The notes under the pieces are model-generated. The model saw only the letters and a list, made by a program, of their open reading frames with translations. It was not told where the DNA came from and ran no database searches. Shown piece by piece: positions 34,067-48,325 of a stretch of 64,000 nt of DNA. Every line of letters begins with the position of its first letter. Position 1 is the first letter of the stretch. A program made the translations under genes and the position numbers. The DNA lies in NCBI GenBank assembly GCA_040757575.1, contig JBFLXA010000010.1:1-64000 (forward strand), in the 5' to 3' direction. The stretch comes from PFJX01 sp040757575 (GTDB lineage: Bacteria; Pseudomonadota; Gammaproteobacteria; Burkholderiales; Thiobacillaceae).

Positions 34067-35177
34067 GTTCGATCTCCAGGTCAAAGGCCACGCAGGGGTC
34101 CAGGGCCTGACACAGCAGGCGGGCCTGGCGTTGCAGGTCCGGCCCGGGAGTCAGGCCTGCCAGGGACCGGGCCAGTGGGCCTTGGGGGTGGAAGTTCCAT
34201 TCCGTGGGGGCCAGGATGCGGTAGTCGGCAATGGCGCCCCGTTCCAGCCGTACGACATGGAACAACAGGCCCCGGGCGGTTTCCACTCCGGCCAGGCCCA
34301 GGTTGTCCGCCAGATGCCAGGCGCGCATGGGTGTTGTTCGTCCGGTGTGGAAACGTCCGGGCATTTCCGCCATTTCAATCAGCCGGGCCAGGAGGCGGAC
34401 AAACAACTGGCTGGAGTGGTCGGCAGCGGGCAGGGTCTGCATCCAGGCGGCCAGCAGCGGGTGGCCCCGGGTGCGGACCAGGGCGCCGGTTTCCGCAGGC
34501 GTGCCTTGCCAGGTGGGGGCCCCACAGAAACCGGCTTCTTCCAGGGCCTGGTGGGCCAGGCGGGTAGCCTGGTCCGGGGTCCAGTCCGCCAGGGGGGGTA
34601 GGAAGGGCAGCGGTTCAGCGCCAGTGTTCGGCAGGACGGCAGGCGGCGAGGCGGGGTGGTCCAAGGCAGCCAGGCGGGCGGCGGTGGGGGTGGGGGACTG
34701 GTGCAGCCAGTCCGCCAGGGCCTCAGGGCTGCGGGCGAGCCACTGGGCGGGGGCTTCCCCCAGCAGGTGCCGGGTGAGCACCTGTTCCAGGGTGGCGGCA
34801 AAGGCCTCCGGCGTTGCCTGGCGCAGGGCCAGCAGGGCCGGGAGTTCCGGGGTCTGGCCGATTTCTGCGGGCCAGTCCAGGAGCAGGCGCCAGGCGTGCT
34901 CCAGGGCCAGTTCCCGGCAGACCGGTTCCGGGGTGGGGGCATCGCCGCTCCAGCCCTGGGCCGCCTGACAGGCCAGGCCGGCCACCGCCTGCTGGGCCTG
35001 GCCGCAGAGGCTGAAGGCCCGGCCGATCCGCTGCACCGCTGCTGGCGGCTCCAGGCCGGCCAGCAGACGCTGGGCGATCTGGGGCCGGGAGGATTGGATG
35101 TCCACCCGGCAACCCGTCTCGGCGCCAGGGTGAACACGGATGGTTATGCGGCCTTCCGGGTCAGGGTTTGCAGCCAT
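34059..35177 (-). CDS. HupK/HoxV-like hydrogenase expression protein
   Basis: A protein of about 372 residues related to the NiFe-hydrogenase large subunit. The C-terminal half has ETARGLLFHVVRLERGAIADYRILAPTEWNFHPQGP and CQALDPCVAFDLEIERA, which echo the large-subunit region around its second CxxC (DPCxxC), but the second cysteine is missing here. HupK/HoxV proteins are thought to be scaffolds for cofactor assembly. I take the ATG at 35177; an in-frame start at 35246 adds 23 unlikely residues. It is the first gene of the hyp operon visible here. No hydrogenase structural genes are in the window. Confidence 0.83.
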   Translation of the reverse strand: MAANPDPEGRITIRVHPGAETGCRVDIQSSRPQIAQRLLAGLEPPAAVQRIGRAFSLCGQAQQAVAGLACQAAQGWSGDAPTPEPVCRELALEHAWRLLLDWPAEIGQTPELPALLALRQATPEAFAATLEQVLTRHLLGEAPAQWLARSPEALADWLHQSPTPTAARLAALDHPASPPAVLPNTGAEPLPFLPPLADWTPDQATRLAHQALEEAGFCGAPTWQGTPAETGALVRTRGHPLLAAWMQTLPAADHSSQLFVRLLARLIEMAEMPGRFHTGRTTPMRAWHLADNLGLAGVETARGLLFHVVRLERGAIADYRILAPTEWNFHPQGPLARSLAGLTPGPDLQRQARLLCQALDPCVAFDLEIERA

Positions 35178-35357
35178 GGTGCGGGAATTCAGGGCGGGTA
35201 TTGGTGGAACAGGGGGCCATGTTCCCACCCGTTGGCAGGAATGCAAAAGTCATGTGGGGTATCCTAAATGGAACTTTTGTCCGATACCTTCGTCCGCTGA
35301 TACGGTTTTGCCTCTTTTTGCGTTGTTCGCAGGAGGCGCCGGTAACTGGAGCCATCT

Positions 35358-35813
35358 ATGCCAATCCTTCGATCATCCGTCATCGCCCTGTCTATGGTCC
35401 TGCCCATCCTGTCAGCCCCGGCCATTGCTTCGCCAGTATGCGTGAGTGTTCCGGAGGCCAATCTGCGCCAGGGCCCGGGGACCCAGTTTGAAAAGAGCTG
35501 GGAAGTCTTCAAATACATGCCCTTCCGTCAGGTCGGCCAGCAAGGAGACTGGCTCCAGGTGGAAGACCTGGACGGGGACAAGCACTGGATCTATCGACCC
35601 CTGGTCAGCGATGGCATTAAATGTGCGGTGGTCAAATCGAAGGAGGCCAATGTACGCAACGGCCCCGGCACCCAGCACGCCAAGTCTGCCTTGAGCCCGG
35701 TGGAGCGATACTACTCCTTCCGCATTACCAGCCAGAAGGGAGACTGGGTGCAGGTGGAAGACGAGGTGTTCAACGCGGGCTGGGTGCACAAATCCCTGCT
35801 GTGGATGCCCTGA
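35358..35813 (+). CDS. Periplasmic protein with two bacterial SH3 domains
   Basis: A 151-residue exported protein. A signal peptide (MPILRSSVIALSMVLPILSAPAIA) is followed by two SH3_3/SH3_4-like repeats. The first contains EANLRQGPGTQFEKSWEV...GDWLQVEDLDG.KHWIYRPLV, and the second contains EANVRNGPGTQHAKSA...GDWVQVEDEVFNAGWVHKSLLW. Such domains bind peptidoglycan or peptides in the envelope. The gene is divergent from the hyp operon and lies upstream of typA. No catalytic domain is attached. Confidence 0.87.
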   Translation: MPILRSSVIALSMVLPILSAPAIASPVCVSVPEANLRQGPGTQFEKSWEVFKYMPFRQVGQQGDWLQVEDLDGDKHWIYRPLVSDGIKCAVVKSKEANVRNGPGTQHAKSALSPVERYYSFRITSQKGDWVQVEDEVFNAGWVHKSLLWMP

Positions 35814-35840
35814 CCCTTAATCGGGCGGTGCAGCATCACC

Positions 35841-35854
35841 AAGCAAATTTGCTT
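35841..35854. other. Perfect 14-base palindrome before typA
   Basis: AAGCAAATTTGCTT lies 27 bases after the SH3-gene stop and about 80 bases before typA. It could be a binding site for a dimeric regulator or part of a weak terminator; there is no direct support for either. Confidence 0.3.
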
Positions 35855-35930
35855 TATTCACATAGCCTTGGCACTTGATGCCATGGCCGGCTGTTAGAAT
35901 CGCAGGCTTTTTCCAAGTCTGGTAATTCCC

Positions 35931-37772
<1,842 letters not shown>

Positions 37773-37787
37773 GCCTGGCTGGTCATG

Positions 37788-37823
37788 CCCGGAGAAATCC
37801 GCAGTCGCGCGGATTTTTCCGGG
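37788..37823 (+). terminator. Rho-independent terminator after typA
   Basis: A two-part stem (CCCGGA / TCCGGG outside, AAATCCGC / GCGGATTT inside) with T residues lies 15 bases after the typA stop. Confidence 0.8.
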
Positions 37824-38217
37824 TAGCCGGGTTGGGGACGCAGCCATGGCGACCCCGGGCATGAGCCCTGGGGTGTTTACCGATTTGTGTTGGGGTATGA
37901 ACTGACCTCATTCCTCAGCCCACATAACGCTTCATCTTGCCCTTCACCGGTTCATAGGAACAAGACCCTACTTGCCTAGGGCCAAGCAGGTTTCTGCCTG
38001 CAACCATGAATGAGCCAAGGCGCCATCGGCATCAAGACGCACATGTCCTGGGGGCCCCGAGGGGTAAAATTTTGCATCCCGTAAGCGCATCCCGTCCGGG
38101 CTAAGCTGGATGAATCCATTATGATCGGTCGTTGATCGTCAGGACACGGCCTATGTGCGAGCCATCAAGTTTGTACGCATGAAATCCGGTGAATCCAATC
38201 CTGTCTAGGGGCCTGGC
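37824..38217. other. Intergenic region upstream of hybrid kinase
   Basis: About 390 bases between the typA terminator and the next start. The stretch contains the promoter region of the kinase but no convincing ORF, RNA gene or repeat that I can identify; its composition is closer to random and less GC-rich than the genes. Confidence 0.4.
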
Positions 38218-41622
<3,405 letters not shown>

Positions 41623-41679
41623 CAGTATGGCGATAGGACTGTTAACGCCGTGCGTATCTGTTAAGCCCTGAATTCCCTT

Positions 41680-44600
41680 ATGGCCATGGAACTTCAGCCC
41701 CTGCCTCCTGAACGGGAACACCCCATGCCGGGTGAAAAACCCCGCTGGAAGAAACTCCAGCCTATCCTGGCTTTGTCCGCCATTTGGCTGATCATTTCCT
41801 GGTACGCCACGCAAACCTACATCGAACGTCAGCAGGATCAGGTCTACGCCCAACAACTGGCCGATGCGCGTGACGAATTTGCCGCCCAGAATGCCATCGT
41901 CGACAACACTCTTGCGAATCTGCAACGGATTCCCAGGTTGTTGGCGAAGAAGATATTGATCAGAGATCGGCTGCTTGAATCCGGGGCGGATGTAATTGCC
42001 TCAGCAAGGGCAGTGGCAGAACGCAGGCGGGACTGGGAAACGGATGCCAGCCTCTCGCTCATCAACAGCCAATTGCTGGAAGCAGCTAAGATTTTCATGG
42101 TGGACGTCATCTGGGTGATGAACGCCTCGGGCGACATCATTGCAGCTAGCAATGCCGGCACGAAGGAGAGCTTCGTCGGCCCGAATTTTTCTGACCGGCA
42201 CTATTTCAAGGAAGCCGCTGCCGGACGCAATGGCCAGCAGTATGCCGTTGGGCGTGTCAGCTTTGTGCCCGGGCTTTATTACGCATCCCCGGTGACGGAC
42301 GATGAGGGAAGGTTTATCGGTGCCGTCGTCGTCAAGCGCGAGTTACCCAATCTGCTGCCGCCGCTGCAATCGAACAAGACCTTCCTGGTCGATGACAACG
42401 GCGTGGTCATCCAGGCACAGGATAAGCGACTTATCGATCGCCTGGTGCCTGGCGCGGGCTTCCCTGAGATGCCTGTCTCTGACCGTATGTTGCAATACTC
42501 GCGTACTGCGTTCGAGCCCTTGCAGATCGAGAAATGGGGCAAGCTGGCCTGGCATGAACTGATCACGATCGGACAAGAAGCGACTCCGCGGATACTCTTG
42601 AAACGAGATAAGCCCAACAACGGCATCACGGTTTATTTCCTCCACGACATTCCGGAAATGCAGCGCTTGGAAGCCCAGCGCCTCGGTACTTTCCTGATCA
42701 TCTCCATGCTGGGCCTGCTGCTCATCACGGTGGTCACCATCAACTCAAATTACCTCGCCTTCCTGCGGCGGGCGAAGGATGAGGCAGAGGCCTCCGAAGG
42801 CCGGTTGCGGGAGAGCGAACAGCGTTTTCACCAGCTTTTTGACTCATCCCCCGACCCGGTGTGGATCATCGAAAACCACCATTTCGTGGAGTGCAACCAG
42901 GCGGCGGTGGAGGTGCTGGGGTATCCCGACAAGGCTTCGTTAAAGAACACCCACCCTTCCGCGCTTTCACCAGAAACCCAACCAGATGGGGAAAGGTCGT
43001 TCAGCAAGGCCGAAAGGATGATGGCTATCGCCCATGAAAACGGGATTCATCGTTTTGAATGGGTCCATACCCGACGGAATGGCAGCGAATTTTTCGCCGA
43101 GGTCACCCTTTCCTCCCTGATGCTCCAGGGCCGGCGTGCTATCCACTGTGCCTGGCGGGATATCACCCAGGCCAAGCAACAGCGGGATGAGCTGGTCCGC
43201 CACCGAGACCACCTGGAGCAACTCGTGGAGGAACGGTCTTCGGCCTTGCTGAAGAACCAGGAGGCGCTTTCAAGCCTGGTCCAATCCAAGGTTTTTACCA
43301 ATTCTGGGCTGCAGGAGGTTTTTTCCTTCGTCACAGAGAACGTGGCGGCGCAACTGAAGATTGCCCGTGCCAGCATTTGGCAGACGCTGCAGGACGGAGA
43401 GGCCATCCGCTGCGTCGACCTTTATGAAACCGGATCGGGAGCGCACAGCGCTGGCGAAGAGTTGCTGCGGCCCGATTTCCCGGCTTATTTCGAGGCCCTG
43501 GAGAATAACGACCTGATCAATGCCGAGGACGCCCACACCCATCCGGCAACCAGCCAGTTCTCGACGCCTTATTTGAAGTCCCTGGGCATCGCTTCCATGC
43601 TGGACGTGCCGATCACGGTGCGTGGCGAGAACTGGGGCGTCGTTTGTTGCGAGCAGGTTGGTGCCAGACGCCATTGGGCCCCCGAGCAGATCGCCTACGT
43701 GACCGCCGTCGTGGCCCTGGTCGCCCTGGCGATCGAGGCCGATGAGCACCGTGCCACGATGCGAAAGCTCGAGCACGCCAAGGATGAGGCCGAGGCTGCC
43801 AACATCGCCAAGAGCACCTTTCTGGCCAATATGAGCCATGAGATCAGGACGCCGATGAACGCAGTCATCGGCATGACCCACATGCTCAGGCGGACCCTGC
43901 ATGCGCCTGACCAGATCGACAAGCTCAACAAGATCTCGTCAGCGGCAGAGCACCTGCTGGGGGTCATCAACGACATCCTGGATATCTCCAAGATCGAGGC
44001 AGGCAAGCTCAAGCTCGATAACGTTGACTTCGATGTCGAGGCGACCCTGGTCAGCGTCGGCCAAATGCTCACGGACAGGGCACGGGAAAAGGGCGTGGAG
44101 CTTGTGCTGGATGTGCAGGGAAGCCTGGGCGTCGTGAACGGCGATGCCACCCGACTGTGCCAGGCATTGATCAACTATCTCGGCAATGCCATCAAGTTCA
44201 CTCACCAGGGGTCCATCATCCTGCGTGCCTATGCAGTCGAGGAGGATGAGGCGGCGCTCCTGCTGCGTTTTGATGTCATTGACACAGGCATTGGCATACA
44301 GCCTGAAGTCATCCCCCGTCTGTTCAACGCCTTCGAGCAGGCTGACAGTTCGACGACCCGCTCCTATGGCGGAACCGGACTGGGGTTGGCCATCACGCAA
44401 CGCATCGCCCGGATGATGGGGGGAGAAACCGGCGTGATCAGCCAGGTCGGCGATGGCAGCACATTCTGGCTGACCGCTCGATTCACGAAGGCCAACCGGA
44501 AAGCCGACACGGCTGAGATACCGGAACTGAAAGGCAAGCGGGCCCTGATCGTTGAGGACATTCCGGCAACCTGCATGGTGATCAGTCAACTTCTGACACG

Positions 44601-45039
44601 CATTGGGCTCGAAAGCCGGATTTGCGAGTCTGGCATGGACGCTCTGACGGCTTTCTCCGATGCTGAAGCAGCGGGGACCCCCTTTGATGTCATCCTCCTG
44701 GACTACGTGATGCCGGACATGGACGGCTTCGAGACCCTGGAACGTTTGCGCGGACTCTCCGGGAGTGCTTTTCCTGCGGCACTACTGGTGACGGCGACCC
44801 AGGACGAATCCGTGATGAAGGATGCATTGAGCTTGGGTTTTGGCGCCGTGGTGCATAAACCCTTGTCTGCATCGCTACTTCGCAATGCCTTGATCCAGCT
44901 GTTGCCCGAGATACTTCATACCCGAATCGAGCCGGTAGAGGTGGTCGGGACTGTCGCGGGCATCAATGCGGAAGAACAGCTCAGGCTGCATTACGCCCAG
45001 TCGAGAATCCTTCTTGTGGAGGACGAACCGGTGAACTAG
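41680..45039 (+). CDS. Hybrid sensor kinase truncated by an amber codon
   Basis: An 1119-residue membrane kinase. Order: TM helix (about 27-45), dCACHE-type periplasmic sensor (about 50-330), TM helix (about 338-358), PAS (375-500), GAF (525-690), HisKA (SHEIRTPMNAVIGMTHML, His near 719), HATPase (GGTGLGLAITQRIA), a first receiver (VEDIPATCMV, DYVMPDMDG) and the start of a second receiver (RILLVEDEPVN). There the frame hits TAG at 45037 but stays open to 45372. Paralogues in this window read PVNQE or PVNRE at this point, so a CAG-to-TAG change is likely. The first receiver remains, so partial signalling is possible. Confidence 0.9.
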   Translation: MAMELQPLPPEREHPMPGEKPRWKKLQPILALSAIWLIISWYATQTYIERQQDQVYAQQLADARDEFAAQNAIVDNTLANLQRIPRLLAKKILIRDRLLESGADVIASARAVAERRRDWETDASLSLINSQLLEAAKIFMVDVIWVMNASGDIIAASNAGTKESFVGPNFSDRHYFKEAAAGRNGQQYAVGRVSFVPGLYYASPVTDDEGRFIGAVVVKRELPNLLPPLQSNKTFLVDDNGVVIQAQDKRLIDRLVPGAGFPEMPVSDRMLQYSRTAFEPLQIEKWGKLAWHELITIGQEATPRILLKRDKPNNGITVYFLHDIPEMQRLEAQRLGTFLIISMLGLLLITVVTINSNYLAFLRRAKDEAEASEGRLRESEQRFHQLFDSSPDPVWIIENHHFVECNQAAVEVLGYPDKASLKNTHPSALSPETQPDGERSFSKAERMMAIAHENGIHRFEWVHTRRNGSEFFAEVTLSSLMLQGRRAIHCAWRDITQAKQQRDELVRHRDHLEQLVEERSSALLKNQEALSSLVQSKVFTNSGLQEVFSFVTENVAAQLKIARASIWQTLQDGEAIRCVDLYETGSGAHSAGEELLRPDFPAYFEALENNDLINAEDAHTHPATSQFSTPYLKSLGIASMLDVPITVRGENWGVVCCEQVGARRHWAPEQIAYVTAVVALVALAIEADEHRATMRKLEHAKDEAEAANIAKSTFLANMSHEIRTPMNAVIGMTHMLRRTLHAPDQIDKLNKISSAAEHLLGVINDILDISKIEAGKLKLDNVDFDVEATLVSVGQMLTDRAREKGVELVLDVQGSLGVVNGDATRLCQALINYLGNAIKFTHQGSIILRAYAVEEDEAALLLRFDVIDTGIGIQPEVIPRLFNAFEQADSSTTRSYGGTGLGLAITQRIARMMGGETGVISQVGDGSTFWLTARFTKANRKADTAEIPELKGKRALIVEDIPATCMVISQLLTRIGLESRICESGMDALTAFSDAEAAGTPFDVILLDYVMPDMDGFETLERLRGLSGSAFPAALLVTATQDESVMKDALSLGFGAVVHKPLSASLLRNALIQLLPEILHTRIEPVEVVGTVAGINAEEQLRLHYAQSRILLVEDEPVN

Positions 45040-45042
45040 GAA

Positions 45043-45372
45043 GTGGCCCTGTTGCTCCTGGAAGAGGTCGGCTTGAGTGTAGACGTTGCTGAGAATGGTG
45101 CAGAGGCCCTGCGCATGGCCAAGGATTTCGAATATGCCCTCATCCTCATGGACATGCAGATGCCGGTGATGGATGGACTGGAGGCTACCCGACACATTCG
45201 ACAGCTTCCCGACCGGTCGCGGGTCCCCATCCTGGCCATGACCGCCAATGCATTCGCCGAGGACCGGGACCGGTGCATCGCGGCGGGCATGAACGATTTC
45301 CTCTCCAAACCGGTTGATCCCGATGGGCTGTATGCCACGATGTTGCGGTGGTTGGAGGGTAATCAAGCCTAG
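45043..45372 (+). pseudogene. Detached second receiver domain of the truncated kinase
   Basis: This continues in the same frame right after the TAG and encodes the rest of a receiver domain (VALLLLEEVGLSVDVAENGAEALRM, phosphorylated Asp in LILMDMQMPVMDGLEATRHI, Lys in FLSKPVDPDGL). It lacks the N-terminal VEDEP strand, which lies before the stop, so it cannot fold as a complete stand-alone regulator if translated from the internal GTG at 45043. It was almost certainly the C-terminus of the kinase gene. Readthrough of the amber codon would restore a protein of about 1230 residues. Confidence 0.8.
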
Positions 45373-45413
45373 GCAGGGAAACCTCTACTGGGTGGGTAAA
45401 GCCGGCGGGGGGC

Positions 45414-46790
45414 TTAGTGATGTCCGTGTCCGCTGGGTTTGACCGCCCGCAGGGTTTGCTCGTCGGCGGCGGGGCCTTCCCGGCGTTCCGGGGTGGGAGG
45501 CGTGGCGGACTGGGGGTCACCGGTCCATTCCCAGGCCACACTGCCGGGCGGGTGGGCGTAGTGGCCCGGGTCGGTGTAGTCCCCGGGTTTCTGATCCTTG
45601 CGCACTTTCACCACGGTGAACATGCCGCCCATTTCCAGGGGCCCGAACTGGCCCTGACCCATCATCATGGGCAGGGTGTTGTCCGGCAGGGGCATGTGCA
45701 TCTCGCCCATTTCCGCCATGCCGGTAGAGCCCATGGCCATGTAGCCGGGGATGAGGTTGCGTATTTTGTCAGCGATGTCTTCCTGTTCCACACCGATCAT
45801 TGTTGGCACGCCGTGGCCCATGGCGTTCATGGTGTGGTGGGATTTGTGGCAGTGGAAGGCCCAGTCGCCGGGCAGCAAGGCGTCGAATTCGATGGCCCGC
45901 ATCTGGCCCACGGCCACGTCGGTGGTTACTTCTGGCCAGCGGGCGGTCTTGGGAACCCAGCCGCCGTCGGTGCCGGTGACCTGGAAATCCACGCCGTGCA
46001 TGTGCAGGGGATGGTTGGTCATGGTGAGGTTGCCGGCCCGTACCCGTACCCGGTCGCCCTGGCGCACCACCAGAGGGTCGATGGCAGGGAAGACCCGACT
46101 GTTCCAGCACCACAGGTTGAAGTCCAGCATGGTGTTGACGTTGGGGGTGGCGGCCCCCGGTTCGATGTCGAAGGCGTTGAGCAGGAAGACGAAGTCCCGG
46201 TCCACGGCCATGAATCGGGGGTTCTTGGGATGGACGATGAGCATGCCCATCATGCCCATGGCCATCTGGGTCATTTCGTCGGCGTGGGGGTGGTACATGA
46301 AGGTGCCGGACTTGGTCATCTGGAATTCGTAGACGAAGGTCTTGCCCGGCTTGATCTGGGGCTGGGTGAGGCCCCCCACGCCGTCCATGCCGTTGGGCAG
46401 CAGGATGCCGTGCCAGTGGATGGTGGTGTGTTCCGGCAGTTTGTTGGTGACGAAGATGCGTATACGGTCCCCTTCCACGCATTCTATGGTGGGGCCGGGG
46501 CTGGAGCCGTTGTAGCCCCACAGCCGGGCCTTCATGCCGGGGGCCAGTTCCCTCACCACGGGTTCGGCCACCAGGTGGAATTCCTTGACGCCGTTTTTCA
46601 TGCGCCAGGGCAGGGTCCAGCCGTTGAGGGTGACCACCGGGTTGTAGGGGCGGCCATCGGTGGGGTGGAGGGGGGGCTGGGTGGCGGGGTCGGTGAGGAT
46701 CGGGGCTTCAGGCAGGGCGACGGCGTTGCTGGCGAGGCCGGCTCCCAGCACGGTGGCGCCGGTGCGGCTCAGGAATTGACGGCGGTCCAT
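45414..46790 (-). CDS. Periplasmic multicopper oxidase (CopA-like)
   Basis: A 458-residue laccase-type enzyme, probably a cuprous or metal-ion oxidase for copper tolerance. It starts with a Tat-type leader (MDRRQFLSRTGATVLG). The copper-binding motifs are HWHG, YHPHADE, HPLHMHGVDF and HCHKSHHTMNAMGH (trinuclear and type 1 sites). A Met-rich segment follows (MAMGSTGMAEMGEMHMPLP, PMMMGQG), as in copper-handling oxidases, and a C-terminal GHGHH. The gene is 19 bases after a TolC-like gene on the same strand, suggesting a two-gene metal-resistance operon. Confidence 0.92.
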   Translation of the reverse strand: MDRRQFLSRTGATVLGAGLASNAVALPEAPILTDPATQPPLHPTDGRPYNPVVTLNGWTLPWRMKNGVKEFHLVAEPVVRELAPGMKARLWGYNGSSPGPTIECVEGDRIRIFVTNKLPEHTTIHWHGILLPNGMDGVGGLTQPQIKPGKTFVYEFQMTKSGTFMYHPHADEMTQMAMGMMGMLIVHPKNPRFMAVDRDFVFLLNAFDIEPGAATPNVNTMLDFNLWCWNSRVFPAIDPLVVRQGDRVRVRAGNLTMTNHPLHMHGVDFQVTGTDGGWVPKTARWPEVTTDVAVGQMRAIEFDALLPGDWAFHCHKSHHTMNAMGHGVPTMIGVEQEDIADKIRNLIPGYMAMGSTGMAEMGEMHMPLPDNTLPMMMGQGQFGPLEMGGMFTVVKVRKDQKPGDYTDPGHYAHPPGSVAWEWTGDPQSATPPTPERREGPAADEQTLRAVKPSGHGHH

Positions 46791-46809
46791 GGTGTCTCCT
46801 CGGGTCTTG

Positions 46810-48252
46810 TCAGTGGCCGGCAGCGGCGGTGGTGGATGGGGTGGGCTGGGAGGTTGCCGGTTGCGTCGGACCGCCCCTGTGCTCCACGCCGGCCACGGCC
46901 ATGCGCAGGGCGCTTTCGGCCAGCCAGAAATCCTTCAGGGCCTGGATGGCAGCGTGGACGCTGGCGGACTGGTCCCGGGCGTCGGCCAGGAGTTCCCAGA
47001 CGCTGATGAGCATGCCGTTGTAGCGCAGCAGGTTTTCTTCCGAGATGCGTTCCTGCAGGGGCACCACTTCGTCCCAGTAGTGGCGCATCAGGTCATAGGC
47101 CGACCGGTAGGCGGCGTAGGCTTCCCGTACCTGGGAACGGGCGTTGATGCCCATTTCCGCCGCCCGGTGCATGGCCTGGGTATAGAGGGCTTCGGCTTTT
47201 GCGTTGCGGGCCTGGCCGGCGTCGAACAGGGGCAGGGCCAGTTCGATTTCGTAGCCTTCCATACCGGTCTCACCCCGGGCGCCGTTGTTCAGGTAGCCCA
47301 CTTCCAGCACGTTGATGAGGCCCGTGGATCGGGTGAGCCCCAGGTTTTTGGCCTGGCCTTCCAGTTCCTGGCGGGCCAGGGTCAGGTCCAGGCGCTGGTC
47401 CATGGCCTGCTGCACCAGGGGGGCTTCTTCCAGGGGCGAGTCCGGTGGGCTGGGCAGGCGGGCGGGCAGGGTGAAGCGCCGGGGGGCATCCAGGCCAAGC
47501 AGGCGGGTGAGGCGTTCCTGTTCCGCCACCAGGCCTTGGCGGGCCCGGTGGAGCTGGGCTTTCACGTCGGCCAGGTAGAGGGTTTCCCGTTCCTGGCGCA
47601 GGCGGCTGAAATTGCCAGCCTCGGCCATGCGCCGGGCGAGCTGGGCGCCGGCCTCGGCGGCTTGTTCCACGTCTTCCAGGTAATTCACCGTCTGCCGGGC
47701 GGCGATGGTGGCCACATAGGCCTGGCGGGTTTCCGCGGCCAGGCTCAGGGCGGCCTGGGCAGCACGGATCTGGGCCTGGCGGAAACGACGGGATTCGATT
47801 TCGGTGCGGGCCGGCCGTGTCAGCAGGCCCATCAGGTCGAACAGGAAGGCCCGTTCGTATTCCCGGTGTTCGCCGCCAGCGGTGCGGGCAAAGGTAAAGC
47901 GGGGATTGGTCAGGCGGCCGGCCTGCACCAGGTCGGCCTCGGCGATGCCCAGGTCGGCGTAGTCGGCCTGCAGGCCCCGGTTGTTGAGCAGGGCCACTGT
48001 CACGGCGGTTTCCATGCTCAGGGGAGTGGCCAGCAGCCCCTCCACTTCGGCGGCGATCTGGCTCTGGTTGGCGTCGGTGAGGCGGGTGACGGGCTGGTCC
48101 AGGTGGGGTTTCATGAGGCCGGAAACCCCGTCCATGCCGCCGTCTGGGCTGAATCCGGCACAGCCGCCCAGGCTCAGCAGGCCAACCAGCGCCAGGATGG
48201 CCGGCAGGCGGGGGGGGATTGGATGTGGCCGGGTATCAAGGGGGGGTGTCAT
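46810..48252 (-). CDS. TolC-family outer membrane efflux lipoprotein
   Basis: A 480-residue outer-membrane channel protein of the OEP/TolC family. An N-terminal hydrophobic segment ends in a lipobox (LLSLGGC) at about residue 30, so it is lipid-anchored. Two repeated helical OEP units follow, visible as long heptad-like stretches such as RQAQIRAAQAALSLAAETRQAYVA and ARSQVREAYAAYRSAYDLMRHYW. There is no adjacent RND pump or membrane-fusion gene; instead it is upstream of the multicopper oxidase on the same strand. This TolC-oxidase pairing suggests copper or other metal export or handling. Confidence 0.88.
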   Translation of the reverse strand: MTPPLDTRPHPIPPRLPAILALVGLLSLGGCAGFSPDGGMDGVSGLMKPHLDQPVTRLTDANQSQIAAEVEGLLATPLSMETAVTVALLNNRGLQADYADLGIAEADLVQAGRLTNPRFTFARTAGGEHREYERAFLFDLMGLLTRPARTEIESRRFRQAQIRAAQAALSLAAETRQAYVATIAARQTVNYLEDVEQAAEAGAQLARRMAEAGNFSRLRQERETLYLADVKAQLHRARQGLVAEQERLTRLLGLDAPRRFTLPARLPSPPDSPLEEAPLVQQAMDQRLDLTLARQELEGQAKNLGLTRSTGLINVLEVGYLNNGARGETGMEGYEIELALPLFDAGQARNAKAEALYTQAMHRAAEMGINARSQVREAYAAYRSAYDLMRHYWDEVVPLQERISEENLLRYNGMLISVWELLADARDQSASVHAAIQALKDFWLAESALRMAVAGVEHRGGPTQPATSQPTPSTTAAAGH

Positions 48253-48325
48253 GCAAGGACTCCTCCGGATGCGGTGTGGGTGTGCGACCTGGAATCAGGC
48301 CGGGCGGTTCCCGCCTTGCGGGCAA

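Noticed and set aside
35220..35260. A sigma54 promoter near the hyp operon (TTGGCAGGAATGCAAA)
   Set aside because: The GG to GC spacing is too short for the -24/-12 consensus and the orientation is towards the SH3 gene.
45043..45372. An independent single-domain response regulator
   Set aside because: It lacks the first strand and acidic pair of a receiver, which lie before the amber codon in the same frame; it is the severed end of the kinase.
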